DNA from: Lewinellaceae bacterium | Lineage (GTDB): Bacteria; Bacteroidota; Bacteroidia; Chitinophagales; Saprospiraceae | Length of the DNA: 64,000 bases | Assembly (NCBI GenBank): GCA_020636095.1 | Contig: JACJYN010000004.1 | Location: 682,001 to 746,000 of the forward strand | Direction: 5' to 3' | In this document: positions 15,568-25,474 of the stretch, piece after piece | How positions within the stretch are numbered: position 1 is the stretch's first letter | How the letters are laid out: each line of letters begins with the position of its first letter | Made by a program: the position numbers and the translations under genes | Notes under the pieces: model-generated | Databases searched by the model: none | What the model saw: the letters and a program-made list of their open reading frames with translations, nothing else | What the model was told of the DNA's origin: nothing

Positions 15568-17364
15568 TCACCCTTCCGCTTTCTGAGTCTTCAGTTTGTC
15601 CCATACCCTGAACAGGAAGTATGCTCCACCCAAGGCCACCAGCGTGCTGGCCATTGCCGGCCCGGTTTGGCCATACAACCAGTATCCCATAGCGAAAAGG
15701 GTGCCGTAAACCGTCAGGCAACCAATGATCATGCAGGCTATCTCCAATGGCAACTGGCCGGGTTCCGGGTCCAACGCTATACCTTCGGCATGAGCCCGGT
15801 CGATTACAGGCTTCCAGCCCAGGGCGGCGGGGCGGATGCGCTGGTAAAAAGCAACCAGGGTTTCCTGTTTGGTGTGAGGAGTAACAAATACGGAAATGAT
15901 CCAGATGGAAGTAGTCAATACAGCGCCGAAAATAATCTTTTCCCAATCTTCCATCGGCAGGAAACCCGTTTTATCGTGCAGAAAAGTGAAATAACTCGCA
16001 ATGATTAAGGAAGCCACCATGGCAATGATCTCCGTGTAGGCGTTGATCCTCCACCAAAACCACCGAAGGATGAAGATCAGCCCTGTGCCGGAGCCCAACA
16101 AGAGCAGTAGGTTGAAGGCTTGGGAGGCGTCCTTGAGCAGCAGGCCCAGCCCGATGCCCAGCACCATGGAAATGATGGTGAATACCCGCCCTGCCTGCAC
16201 CAGTTCTTTTTGGGTGGCGTCGGGCTTGAGGAAACGCTGGTAGAAGTCATTGACCAGATAAGAAGCGCCCAGGTTGATCTGAGTAGACATGGTCGACATG
16301 AAAGCGGCGATCAGCGAAGCGGCGACCAGCCCCAATAGCCCGGAAGGAAGCTTGGTGAGCATGGCCGGATAGGCCACATCGTGCCCAAGCTTGCCCGCGG
16401 AAAGGGTAGGGAAGGCATCTTGGATATCGCCCAGGGTAGGAAATACGACGATGGACGCCAGCCCAATCAGAATCCAGGGCCAGGGCCGCAGGGCATAATG
16501 GGCGACGTTGAAGAACAGCGTCGCTCCAATCGCCTGCTTCTCGTCTTTTGCCGAAAACATGCGCTGAGCAATATACCCCCCGCCACCGGGCTCAGCCCCG
16601 GGGTAGTAAGACGCCCACCACTGCACTGCCAGGGGGATGAGTATCAAAGGAACCCATTGGGCCGGGTCGCTAAAATCGGGTACCAGGCTGAGCTTACTCT
16701 GCACTTCCGGATGCGTGAGTAACTTGCTCAGCCCTCCTACTTCCGGTAGCCCCAAAAGGTAGACACAAGCCCACACCGAGCCAATCATTGCCAGGACGAA
16801 TAAGACGAAGTCGGTTACAATCACTGCTTTCAACCCCCCAAAAGCACTGTAGGCCAGGGTAATTGACCCGGCGATCAGCAGGGTCTGCCAACCGGGAATG
16901 CCCAGAATGATCTCCCCGAACTTGATGGCTGCCAGTGAAACCGCTCCCATCACCATGACGTTGAAAATCAGCCCCAGGTACAGCGCCCGGAAACCGCGCA
17001 GGAAAGCAGCGGCCCAGCCGCTGTAACGCAGCTCGTAAAATTCTATATCTGTAAGAATGTTCGCCCGCCGCCACAACTTGGCGTAGACGAATACGGTGAG
17101 CATGCCCGTGAGCAGGAATGCCCACCAGCTCCAGTTTTTGGCCACTCCGTCTTCGCGGACAAAGCCGGTGACCAGGTTGGGGGTGTCGGAGGAAAAGGTG
17201 GTAGCTACCATGGAAACGCCGAGTAGCCACCAGGGCATGTTGCGCCCGGAGAGGAAAAATTCCTGCATGTCCTTACCGGCAGAACGGGATAAACCAATGC
17301 CAATAGCAAGAGCGAAAATGAAATATGCGCCAATGATAGTCCAGTCTAAAGTCGTGAGGTTCAT
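15568..17364 (-). CDS. Sodium:solute symporter family protein
   Basis: A 598-aa inner-membrane protein with about 13-14 hydrophobic helices, of the SSS (SLC5-like) family. The N-terminal helix starts TLDWTIIGAYFIFALAIGI, then EFFLSGRNMPWWLLGVSMVATTFSSDTP, a family signature. Later AAFMSTMSTQINLGASYLVND matches the SSS motif around helix 8-9. These carriers couple Na+ entry to uptake of sugars, organic acids or amino acids; the substrate cannot be assigned. Length is at the long end of the family. No catabolic gene is directly linked; the ferredoxin follows downstream on the same strand but has its own promoter. Confidence 0.9.
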   Translation of the reverse strand: MNLTTLDWTIIGAYFIFALAIGIGLSRSAGKDMQEFFLSGRNMPWWLLGVSMVATTFSSDTPNLVTGFVREDGVAKNWSWWAFLLTGMLTVFVYAKLWRRANILTDIEFYELRYSGWAAAFLRGFRALYLGLIFNVMVMGAVSLAAIKFGEIILGIPGWQTLLIAGSITLAYSAFGGLKAVIVTDFVLFVLAMIGSVWACVYLLGLPEVGGLSKLLTHPEVQSKLSLVPDFSDPAQWVPLILIPLAVQWWASYYPGAEPGGGGYIAQRMFSAKDEKQAIGATLFFNVAHYALRPWPWILIGLASIVVFPTLGDIQDAFPTLSAGKLGHDVAYPAMLTKLPSGLLGLVAASLIAAFMSTMSTQINLGASYLVNDFYQRFLKPDATQKELVQAGRVFTIISMVLGIGLGLLLKDASQAFNLLLLLGSGTGLIFILRWFWWRINAYTEIIAMVASLIIASYFTFLHDKTGFLPMEDWEKIIFGAVLTTSIWIISVFVTPHTKQETLVAFYQRIRPAALGWKPVIDRAHAEGIALDPEPGQLPLEIACMIIGCLTVYGTLFAMGYWLYGQTGPAMASTLVALGGAYFLFRVWDKLKTQKAEG

Positions 17365-17434
17365 TTCGTTTTGTTGTTATTTCTGAAGACAAGTTTACCA
17401 AAGCTTCTTCATAAATTATAGCATAAGGGTGTTT

Positions 17435-17464
17435 TTTGAATTCCGGCCAATACCTTTATCTTTG
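17435..17464 (+). promoter_or_regulatory. Bacteroidota promoter for mutS
   Basis: TTTG (17435-17438), an 18-nt spacer and TATCTTTG (17457-17464), a perfect -7 element. Transcription would begin near 17471, about 105 nt before the mutS start. Confidence 0.6.
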
Positions 17465-17575
17465 AGGTAGGTAGCCGGTATTCGGCATTTGCCTGTTTGG
17501 CATTTGCAAATACAGCCCGCGAACAACCGAACACCAGACAATCCAATTAACTGATCATCAAAACTATAAACCACA

Positions 17576-20230
17576 TTGGCAAAGGGTACGAAGAGCATGA
17601 GTGGGAAAGTGACGCCTCTGATGGGGCAGTACAACAAAGTGAAGGCCAAATATCCGGACGCAATACTGCTATTTCGGGTAGGCGATTTCTATGAAACTTT
17701 CGGAAAGGACGCCATTACGGCTTCCCAGGTACTGGGCATCATCCTTACCCGGCGCAATAATGGGGGGAGTGATATTGAACTGGCGGGCTTCCCTTATCAT
17801 TCCATGGACCTATACCTGCCCCGGCTGGTCCGCGCGGGGTACCGGGTTGCTATCTGCGAACAGCTGGAAAAACCCAGCCCCCAGAAAAAGATCGTTAAAC
17901 GGGGGGTTACCGAAGTGGTGACGCCCGGAGTGGCGGTCGATGATAAACTGCTGGACCACAAGTCTAACAATTATCTCGCATCCCTCTTTTTGGGGCGCAA
18001 AGGGCAGGCAGGACTCTCCTTCCTGGATATCTCCACCGGGGAGTTCCTGGTATGTGAGGGCAGCCTGGCCTACGCCGAAAAGCTGATTCAGAGCTTTAAC
18101 CCTTCGGAACTCATTTTTTCCAAAGACCGGCGCAAAGAGGTGGAAAAGCTGTTCGGCGATAAGTATTACACCTTCATGCTGGACGAATGGGTGTACACTT
18201 ACGATTACACCAAAGAGAAATTGCTGGAGCACTTCGAAGTCCAAAACCTGAAAGGTTTCGGAGTAGAAGAGATGGAACTCGGACAAATAGCCGCCGGGGC
18301 TACCCTGCACTATTTGGCCACCACCGAAAATAAGAACCTCAAACACATCAACGCCATCAGCCGGATACAGCCGGACCGCTACGTCTGGCTTGACCGATTC
18401 ACCGTCCGGAACCTGGAACTGATCCAGAGCAACCACGATAGTGGCGTGCCGCTGATTAAGATACTCGACCATACCGTTTCCTCCATGGGCGCCCGCCTGC
18501 TGAAAAAATGGGTGGTCCTGCCCCTGAAATCCATACCGGCTATCGAGAGCCGCCTGGACATGGTGGGCTATTTGCTCAACAACGCCGGCCTGAGTGGCGA
18601 ATTGGTGCAGTATATCCAACAGATGGGCGACCTGGAACGCCTTATTTCCAAAGTGCCGCTGGGTAAGATCAACCCGAGGGAAGTAGTTCAGCTAAAAAAA
18701 GCCCTGGGGCTCATCACCCCCATCAAGGAATTGCTGTTGGCCAGTGACAATACCTACCTGGCCAAGATCGCCGAAGGGCTCAACCCCTGTAGCCTGCTCA
18801 AGGAGGAGATCGGTAAACAAATTGTCGAAGACCCGCCGGTCAATCTAGCCAAAGGCGGGGTCATCGCCGATGGGTTTAATGAAAAACTGGATGAACTGCG
18901 AAATGTCGTTCAGAACAGTGAAGGCCTGCTGGAAGAAATACAAAAAACAGAGGTCGTACGCACCGGCATCAACAGCCTCAAGATCGGCTTCAACAACGTT
19001 TTCGGGTATTACCTGGAGGTGACCAATAAGTACAAAAACCAGGTGCCTCCAGAGTGGACTCGAAAACAGACCCTCACCAATGCCGAGCGTTACATTACCG
19101 ATGAACTGAAAAAACTGGAAGCCAGAATACTGGGCGCTCAGGAGAGAATCCTCGAACTGGAAGAACAGCTTTTCGAACAACTGGTCCTCAGCCTGTCGGA
19201 TTACATTCAACCTATACAGCACAACGCCCACCTCATCGCGCGCATCGACTGTTTATTGTCCTTTGCCAAGGTGGCGCAAAAGCACAACTACTGCCGGCCG
19301 CAGATCGACGACTCTATGGTGGTCGATATCCGCCAGGGGCGGCACCCGGTGATCGAACAACACATGCCGCTGGATGAAGCCTATGTGCCCAATGATGTGT
19401 ATCTCGACAATGAAGAGCAGCAAATCCTGATGATCACCGGCCCCAACATGGCGGGTAAGTCGGCCTTGCTCCGGCAAACCGCCCTTATCTGCCTGATCGC
19501 TCAAATGGGCTCTTTCGTGCCAGCGGAGCGAGCTACCCTCGGCCTGATCGATAAGGTCTTTACCCGGGTGGGCGCCTCCGATAACATTTCTTCCGGAGAG
19601 TCCACCTTTATGGTCGAAATGAACGAAACGGCCAGCATCATGAACAACATTTCCGACCGCAGCCTCATTCTACTCGATGAAATCGGCAGGGGAACCAGCA
19701 CCTACGATGGCATCTCCATCGCCTGGTCGATCGCTGAATTCCTTCACAACAACGGCCTGGCGCGGCCAAAAACACTATTTGCCACTCACTACCACGAACT
19801 AAACGAGCTGGCCAACAAGTTTGGCCGGATTAAAAATTTCAATATTGCGACGCGGGAAGTAGGGCACAAGGTCATCTTCCTCCGCAAACTGGCGCCAGGG
19901 GGCAGCGAACACAGCTTCGGCATCCATGTGGCCAAAATGGCGGGCATGCCCCGCTCGATCGTCGAACGGGCCGCTCATATCCTTACTCAACTGGAACAGA
20001 AATCCATCGATAACGGAGAAGAAGGAACCGCTGATGGTATAAAGGCGAATAAACCCCAAACCCAGCATATCTCTACAGAATCACTTCAGCTCAGTATCTT
20101 TGAAACGGTTGACCCCACCGCCGGCAAGATCAAAGAAGCCTTACTCGGCCTGGACCTCAACTCCATGACACCGATCGATTGTATGATGAAACTCAACGAA
20201 CTCAGGAACTTCCTGGAAGAGCGGGAATGA
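17576..20230 (+). CDS. mutS: DNA mismatch repair protein MutS
   Basis: An 884-aa full-length MutS1, which detects mismatches as a clamp-forming dimer and recruits MutL. The N-terminal mismatch-binding domain carries RVGDFYETFGKDA with the Phe-x-Glu that stacks on mismatches. The ATPase domain has TGPNMAGKSALLRQ (Walker A, about residues 620-634), LLDEIGRGTSTYDG (about 698-711) and the FATHYHEL switch. The TTG at 17576 gives MAKGTKSMSGKVTPLMGQYN, which fits the family start; the ATG at 17597 is the alternative. No mutL nearby. Confidence 0.96.
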   Translation: MAKGTKSMSGKVTPLMGQYNKVKAKYPDAILLFRVGDFYETFGKDAITASQVLGIILTRRNNGGSDIELAGFPYHSMDLYLPRLVRAGYRVAICEQLEKPSPQKKIVKRGVTEVVTPGVAVDDKLLDHKSNNYLASLFLGRKGQAGLSFLDISTGEFLVCEGSLAYAEKLIQSFNPSELIFSKDRRKEVEKLFGDKYYTFMLDEWVYTYDYTKEKLLEHFEVQNLKGFGVEEMELGQIAAGATLHYLATTENKNLKHINAISRIQPDRYVWLDRFTVRNLELIQSNHDSGVPLIKILDHTVSSMGARLLKKWVVLPLKSIPAIESRLDMVGYLLNNAGLSGELVQYIQQMGDLERLISKVPLGKINPREVVQLKKALGLITPIKELLLASDNTYLAKIAEGLNPCSLLKEEIGKQIVEDPPVNLAKGGVIADGFNEKLDELRNVVQNSEGLLEEIQKTEVVRTGINSLKIGFNNVFGYYLEVTNKYKNQVPPEWTRKQTLTNAERYITDELKKLEARILGAQERILELEEQLFEQLVLSLSDYIQPIQHNAHLIARIDCLLSFAKVAQKHNYCRPQIDDSMVVDIRQGRHPVIEQHMPLDEAYVPNDVYLDNEEQQILMITGPNMAGKSALLRQTALICLIAQMGSFVPAERATLGLIDKVFTRVGASDNISSGESTFMVEMNETASIMNNISDRSLILLDEIGRGTSTYDGISIAWSIAEFLHNNGLARPKTLFATHYHELNELANKFGRIKNFNIATREVGHKVIFLRKLAPGGSEHSFGIHVAKMAGMPRSIVERAAHILTQLEQKSIDNGEEGTADGIKANKPQTQHISTESLQLSIFETVDPTAGKIKEALLGLDLNSMTPIDCMMKLNELRNFLEERE

Positions 20231-20234
20231 AAAA

Positions 20235-20259
20235 GCCCTGCAGAATAAGCCTGCAGGGC
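20235..20259 (+). terminator. Hairpin after mutS, no T-tract
   Basis: GCCCTGCAG (20235-20243) pairs with CTGCAGGGC (20251-20259) around a 7-nt loop, 5 bp after the mutS stop. The lack of a T-run makes it a weak terminator or RNA-stabilising stem. Confidence 0.5.
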
Positions 20260-20425
20260 CCGGCGATGAACCTCAATAGTAGTGTTTATTTGCTGGGCCT
20301 GGCCCATTAAATGTGGATAGGAACACCGCCTAAGTTTCGGTTTTATATGGGAAAGTAGTATTATGTGGGAAAATCGTTTTTTTGACGTACTCTTTTTCCG
20401 CAGGTCACATACGATTGAAAAAAAT

Positions 20426-21142
20426 ATGAAAATAGCTCTATTAGGATATGGGAAAATGGGCAGGGCCATCGAACAACTAGCGAGCGAAGAGGGAGACGAG
20501 GTCGTTCTCAGAGCCGATTCCGGTACGTCCACAGAGGCGGCAAGGGCATTTCTCCAGCGCGCCGACGTGGCTATAGAGTTTAGCCGCCCCGAAAGCGCTT
20601 TTGACAATATCCGCCTGTCTTTGGAAACGGGGGTGCCCATCGTTTGTGGGACGACGGCCTGGCTGGACAGGCTGGGGGAGGCTAAAGCCCTTTGTGCAAA
20701 ACACCAGGGCGCCTTGCTTTACGCCTCTAACTTCAGCATCGGAGTCAACCTGTTTTTTGCGCTCAACCGCTATCTGGCGGCCCTGATGTCCGCGCAGGCA
20801 CAGTATGTGGTGCAGATGGAGGAAATTCACCATACCCAAAAGCTGGATGCGCCCAGCGGCACCGCTATATCCCTGGCGGAAGATATTTTGAAACAGCTGC
20901 CAACCCTGCGTAAATGGGTTAACCGGGAGGCCGCCGGGGCCTCAGAATTACCTATCCTTTCGAAACGGGAAGGCCGGGCGCCGGGAACTCACCAGGTGCA
21001 GTACCGGTCAGCCGTCGATTCGATTACGATTCGCCACGAAGCCCATTCCAGAGAAGGCTTTGCCCGGGGCGCCCTGCAGGCTGCCCATTGGATTGTAGGC
21101 AGGCAGGGGTACTTTGAGATGAAAGATATGCTCGGATTTTAA
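20426..21142 (+). CDS. dapB: 4-hydroxy-tetrahydrodipicolinate reductase DapB
   Basis: A 238-aa DapB of the lysine/diaminopimelate pathway, using NAD(P)H to make tetrahydrodipicolinate for peptidoglycan and lysine. The N-terminal Rossmann motif is GYGKMGRAI (residues 8-16), and the catalytic segment is EIHHTQKLDAPSGTA with the His-His and Lys-x-Asp-x-x-Ser-Gly-Thr set. The tail reads IRHEAHSREGFARGAL. The ATG at 20426 begins directly at the nucleotide-binding strand (MKIALLG); an ATG 21 codons upstream is unlikely. Length is slightly short, as usual in Bacteroidota. The EEP gene follows after 22 nt and may be co-transcribed. Confidence 0.95.
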   Translation: MKIALLGYGKMGRAIEQLASEEGDEVVLRADSGTSTEAARAFLQRADVAIEFSRPESAFDNIRLSLETGVPIVCGTTAWLDRLGEAKALCAKHQGALLYASNFSIGVNLFFALNRYLAALMSAQAQYVVQMEEIHHTQKLDAPSGTAISLAEDILKQLPTLRKWVNREAAGASELPILSKREGRAPGTHQVQYRSAVDSITIRHEAHSREGFARGALQAAHWIVGRQGYFEMKDMLGF

Positions 21143-21164
21143 AATTTACTTAGTCACCGATTCC

Positions 21165-22268
21165 ATGAAATTATCCAAACGCCTCCGCCAGATGCTTAGA
21201 ATTTCAATATGGGCTCTCGGCTTGTTCTTTCTTTATATTGTGGCTGTGTTGGGGTACGGCACGTACGACGACTGGCAGCCACCAGCCATAAGTTCCCTGG
21301 AGGCTTTTCAGGTATCGGAAAAGAATCCGATCCGGGACAGTGTGCTGTCTTTCGTTACCTGGAATCTGGGGTACGGTGGGCTGGGGGAGGAGTCAGATTT
21401 CTTTTACGACCATGGCAATATGTTCCGGTCAGGGGGCAGGATGGTTTACGCTCCCCGGCAATACGTGGAGAAGAATATCGCAGGGGATACCCTTTTCGTG
21501 CAAACTACCCAATCGGATTTTTTCCTGTTCCAGGAAGTAGACGTCTATTCTAAACGCAGCTACTATATCAACCAGTTTGAAGAGATCGGGGAAGAGCTGC
21601 CTGGTTACGCTTCCTTTTTTGCGCCTAATTACAAGGTGAGCAGGGTGCCCATTCCACTACTGGAGCCCTGGAAAGCCTACGGAAGAGTCCTGAGCGGGTT
21701 GGCCACCTATTCCCGGTTTCAGCCCTATGAATCCATCCGCCTCCAACTTCCTGGTTCCTTTGCCTGGCCAACGCGTATCTTCCAGTTGGACCGGTGCGTG
21801 GCCCTGCACCGATACCGGATTGCCAATGGCAAAGAGCTGGCCGTGATGAATGTCCACAATTCCGCCTATGATGCCGATGGCTCCCTGAAGCGCCAGCAAA
21901 TGGCCTTCCTCCGGGAAGTGTTGATGGAGGAATACGATAAAGGGCACTACGTCATTGTGGGGGGCGACTGGAACCAATGCCCGCCTTACTTCCGCTTCGA
22001 TGGGTTTATGCCCGGCTTCAGCGATGGGTATAATCAAATCAATATTGATCCTGACTTTTTGCCCGCCGACTGGCAATGGGTTTACGACCCCACAACTCCT
22101 ACCAACCGAAAGGTGCGCACCCCTTACGTTGCCGGCAAATCTTTCGTCACCCTCATCGACTTTTTCCTCATCAGCCCCAATGTCCGCGTTCGAAAGGTGA
22201 AAGGCCTCGATCAGCAGTTCCGCTTCTCCGATCACCAGCCGGTGTGGATGGAGGTGGAGTTGCAGTGA
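21165..22268 (+). CDS. Endonuclease/exonuclease/phosphatase-family protein, membrane-anchored
   Basis: A 367-aa protein of the EEP (DNase I-like) fold. A hydrophobic segment (about residues 12-29, SIWALGLFFLYIVAVLGYG) anchors or exports it, so the enzyme faces the periplasm. Metal-site motifs are present in order: TWNLGYGG (Asn), FLFQEVD (Glu), MNVHNSAYD, GGDWNQCPP (Asp/Asn), DFFLISPN and FSDHQPV (Asp-His). Relatives hydrolyse nucleic acids, phosphoinositides or sphingomyelin; the substrate here is unknown. Follows dapB at 22 nt. Confidence 0.85.
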   Translation: MKLSKRLRQMLRISIWALGLFFLYIVAVLGYGTYDDWQPPAISSLEAFQVSEKNPIRDSVLSFVTWNLGYGGLGEESDFFYDHGNMFRSGGRMVYAPRQYVEKNIAGDTLFVQTTQSDFFLFQEVDVYSKRSYYINQFEEIGEELPGYASFFAPNYKVSRVPIPLLEPWKAYGRVLSGLATYSRFQPYESIRLQLPGSFAWPTRIFQLDRCVALHRYRIANGKELAVMNVHNSAYDADGSLKRQQMAFLREVLMEEYDKGHYVIVGGDWNQCPPYFRFDGFMPGFSDGYNQINIDPDFLPADWQWVYDPTTPTNRKVRTPYVAGKSFVTLIDFFLISPNVRVRKVKGLDQQFRFSDHQPVWMEVELQ

Positions 22269-22489
22269 TTCTTTGTATAGTGTACTTGGAGAGTAGTGTA
22301 TCGGTGTATCAGAGAGGGGACGCCCCAATTCACCATTTTCAGTATACCAGTCTAAGGGGGGCTTCCGTTTGATTTTTAGTGATTTTCGAACGGCGAACAC
22401 TGAATTCCGAACACTTCCTATTGCCTTCCCAGTGATAATTGTTATCCCCTCAATTGAGAAAAATCATTCCCACCTTCTGTCTATACCCC

Positions 22490-22497
22490 TACTTTTG
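22490..22497 (+). promoter_or_regulatory. -7 element for ppdK
   Basis: TACTTTTG is a perfect TAnnTTTG element, but no clear TTTG lies at -33. Transcription from about 22503 would start downstream of the alternative codon at 22499 and supports translation from 22547. Confidence 0.45.
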
Positions 22498-22546
22498 AAT
22501 GTGTTCAAATTACACTAAATCGGGCAATACCGAAAACTTTCCTACC

Positions 22547-25315
22547 ATGAAGTACACTAAATATGTCTACACCTTCGGAGACAAAAAAGCAGAAGGCAAC
22601 ACCAAGATGAAAGAACTGTTGGGTGGCAAGGGCGCCAACCTGGCGGAGATGAACCTCATTGGCGTACCCGTTCCTCCGGGATTCACCATCACCACTGAAG
22701 CCTGCACCAATTACTATAAGAATGGCAAAGAAGAATTGCTCGACATTCTCGACGAGCAGGTTCGGGAAGGTGTCCGGTCTGTGGAAGAAATCACCGGCAA
22801 GAGTTTTGGGGATCCCGCCAACCCCCTTTTGCTTTCTGTCCGTTCCGGCGCCCGCGCTTCAATGCCGGGGATGATGGATACCGTCCTCAACCTGGGTATG
22901 AATGACGAGGTGGTCGACGGATTCGGCAAAAAGACCAACAATGAACGCGCAGCCTGGGATTCATACCGCCGCTTTATTCAGATGTACGGCGATGTGGTCA
23001 TGGGTATGAAACCCGAAAACAAGGAAGACGCCGACCCCTTTGAAGAAGCCATCGACCAGCTCAAGGAAGAAAAAGGGGTGGAAAACGATATAGAACTATC
23101 CAAAAACGACCTGGTGGAACTCTGTAGCCGCTTTAGCCAATTGATCCAAAAGCGTACCGGCAATGCTTTCCCGCAGGATCCCTGGGAACAGCTCTGGGGC
23201 GCTGTTACGGCTGTATTCGGTAGCTGGATGAACAACCGGGCGATCCACTATCGGGCATTGAACGGCATTCCCTCCTCATGGGGCACCGCCGTCAACGTTC
23301 AGGCTATGGTATTCGGCAACATGGGCAATACCTCCGCTACGGGGGTAGCCTTTACCCGCGACCCTGCTACCGGCGAGAACATATTTACCGGCGAATACCT
23401 GATCAACGCTCAGGGCGAAGACGTAGTGGCGGGTATCCGTACGCCTCAGCAGGTAACCAAAGAAGGCTCACAGCGCTGGGCAAAGCTGGCCGGGATTTCC
23501 GAGGAAGTGCGCAGGGTGCAGTATCCATCTCTGGAAGAGGCGATGCCGAAAATCTATAAAGAACTGGATGAACTGCAAAACCGCCTGGAGGACCACTACG
23601 CCGATATGCAGGACCTGGAGTTCACCATCGAAGAAGGCAAGCTGTGGATTCTTCAAACCCGCAATGGTAAACGCACCGGCGCTTCCATGGTGCGTATCGC
23701 TGTGGAGATGCTCGAAGAAGGGATGCTGGACGAGAAAAAGGCGCTGCTGCGCGTCGAGCCGGAAAAACTGAACGAACTGCTGCACCCCGTATTCGATAAA
23801 AAAGCGGAAAAGGAGGCCAAAGAGATCACCAAAGGGTTGCCCGCTTCGCCGGGGGCGGCTACCGGACAGGTAGTGTTCTTTGCCGATGAGACGGTGGAAT
23901 GGGCACAAAAGGGCAAGGACGTGATCCTCGTCCGCCGGGAAACCTCTCCGGAAGATATTCAGGGCATGGACAGCGCCCGGGGCATTCTTACCAGCCGCGG
24001 CGGCATGACCTCTCACGCGGCTGTCGTAGCCCGTGGGATGGGTAAATGCTGCGTCTCCGGCGCAGGCGCTCTGCATATTGACTATACCACCCGAACCTTT
24101 AGCGTCGATGGCGTCACTTATAAAGAAGGCGACTGGATTTCACTCAACGGCACTACCGGCCAGGTTTTCGAAGGTAAAATACCCACCCGGGAAGTAGAAC
24201 TGAGCGGCAACTTTGGCCAATTGATGAAACTGGCGGGCAAGTACGCCCGGCTGGGTGTACGCACCAATGCCGACACACCGGAAGAAGCCCAGATCGCCCG
24301 CAAGTTTGGAGCCACCGGCATCGGCCTGTGCCGCACCGAACACATGTTCTTCCAGGCAGACCGTATCCTCGCTGTCCGGGAAATGATCCTGGCGGAAGAC
24401 GAGGCGGGCCGGGAAGAAGCGCTGGCTAAATTGCTACCCTTCCAGCGGGAAGACTTCGAAGGCATTTTCCGCGCCATGGAAGGCCTGCCGGTAACCATCC
24501 GCCTGCTCGATCCGCCGCTGCACGAGTTCCTGCCCAACACCGATGAGGCCATCCTGGAGATGTCAGAAGATATGGGCATCAGTGTAGAACGTATTAGAGA
24601 ACACATCGAAGAGCTGGAAGAGGTGAACCCGATGCTCGGCCACCGTGGCTGCCGCCTGGGCAATACCTATCCGGAGATAACCAATATGCAGGTGCGCGCC
24701 ATCCTGGAGGCGGCGCTCAACCTGAAAGCTGAGGGCATTGAAGTTAAGCCCGAAATCATGATTCCGCTGACCAGCGTCGGCAACGAGTTAAGGTTCCAAC
24801 GCGACTTCATCCGCGAAACGGCACAAAAGGTATTCGAGGAAAAAGGAGACAAAATCAACTACCAGATCGGAACCATGATCGAGGTGCCGCGTGCGGCTGT
24901 AGTAGCGGATAAGCTGGCCAAGTGTGCCGATTTCTTCTCCTTCGGCACCAATGACCTCACGCAGATGACCTTTGGCTTCTCCCGCGATGACGTTGGGAAG
25001 TTCCTGCCTGTCTATTTGGAAAAAGGCATTCTCATTAAAGACCCCTTCCAGTCGATCGACCAGGACGGCGTCGGCCAGCTGGTGAAAATGGGAGTCGAAA
25101 AAGGCCGGGAGACAAAGGGCAACCTGATGACGGGTGTTTGTGGTGAACACGGGGGCGACCCTGCTTCCGTGGAGTTCTTCCACCGCATCGGGCTGAACTA
25201 CGTCAGCTGCTCCCCTTTCCGGGTACCGATTGCCCGCCTCGTTGCTGGACAGGCCGTGGCGAGAGAAAGCCTGCATATCAAGCAGGAAGTGCTGGAAGGG
25301 GTGGACGCTTGTTAG
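22547..25315 (+). CDS. ppdK: Pyruvate, phosphate dikinase
   Basis: A 922-aa PPDK interconverting pyruvate + ATP + Pi and phosphoenolpyruvate + AMP + PPi, in gluconeogenesis or PPi-linked glycolysis. The N-terminal ATP-grasp domain starts TFGDKKAEG and GGKGANLAEMN (residues 26-36). The swivelling domain has LTSRGGMTSHAAVVARGMG with phospho-accepting His490. The C-terminal PEP-binding barrel has GLCRTEHMFF and TGVCGEHGGDP with the catalytic Cys865. Length is normal for the family. The start at 22547 is chosen over 22499 because MKYTKYVYTFG matches the family N-terminus and the promoter lies between them. Confidence 0.96.
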   Translation: MKYTKYVYTFGDKKAEGNTKMKELLGGKGANLAEMNLIGVPVPPGFTITTEACTNYYKNGKEELLDILDEQVREGVRSVEEITGKSFGDPANPLLLSVRSGARASMPGMMDTVLNLGMNDEVVDGFGKKTNNERAAWDSYRRFIQMYGDVVMGMKPENKEDADPFEEAIDQLKEEKGVENDIELSKNDLVELCSRFSQLIQKRTGNAFPQDPWEQLWGAVTAVFGSWMNNRAIHYRALNGIPSSWGTAVNVQAMVFGNMGNTSATGVAFTRDPATGENIFTGEYLINAQGEDVVAGIRTPQQVTKEGSQRWAKLAGISEEVRRVQYPSLEEAMPKIYKELDELQNRLEDHYADMQDLEFTIEEGKLWILQTRNGKRTGASMVRIAVEMLEEGMLDEKKALLRVEPEKLNELLHPVFDKKAEKEAKEITKGLPASPGAATGQVVFFADETVEWAQKGKDVILVRRETSPEDIQGMDSARGILTSRGGMTSHAAVVARGMGKCCVSGAGALHIDYTTRTFSVDGVTYKEGDWISLNGTTGQVFEGKIPTREVELSGNFGQLMKLAGKYARLGVRTNADTPEEAQIARKFGATGIGLCRTEHMFFQADRILAVREMILAEDEAGREEALAKLLPFQREDFEGIFRAMEGLPVTIRLLDPPLHEFLPNTDEAILEMSEDMGISVERIREHIEELEEVNPMLGHRGCRLGNTYPEITNMQVRAILEAALNLKAEGIEVKPEIMIPLTSVGNELRFQRDFIRETAQKVFEEKGDKINYQIGTMIEVPRAAVVADKLAKCADFFSFGTNDLTQMTFGFSRDDVGKFLPVYLEKGILIKDPFQSIDQDGVGQLVKMGVEKGRETKGNLMTGVCGEHGGDPASVEFFHRIGLNYVSCSPFRVPIARLVAGQAVARESLHIKQEVLEGVDAC

Positions 25316-25365
25316 GAGAGTTATTGGTTGCTTGTAACTGACAACGATCAACAACCCAGAAAGAT

Positions 25366-25409
25366 ATCCGGGGTGGAGAGGGCATAGCCGCTTCGCTCCG
25401 GATTTTTTT
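25366..25409 (+). terminator. Terminator of ppdK
   Basis: ATCCGG (25366-25371) pairs with CCGGAT (25398-25403), with an inner GGAG/CTCC pairing, followed by seven T. Located 51 bp past the ppdK stop. Confidence 0.6.
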
Positions 25410-25474
25410 CCTTAGTAGTAGCTACCTGGCCGATCGAACAACGCAGCCTTTCGCCAAAAGGCACTGCCGAAACG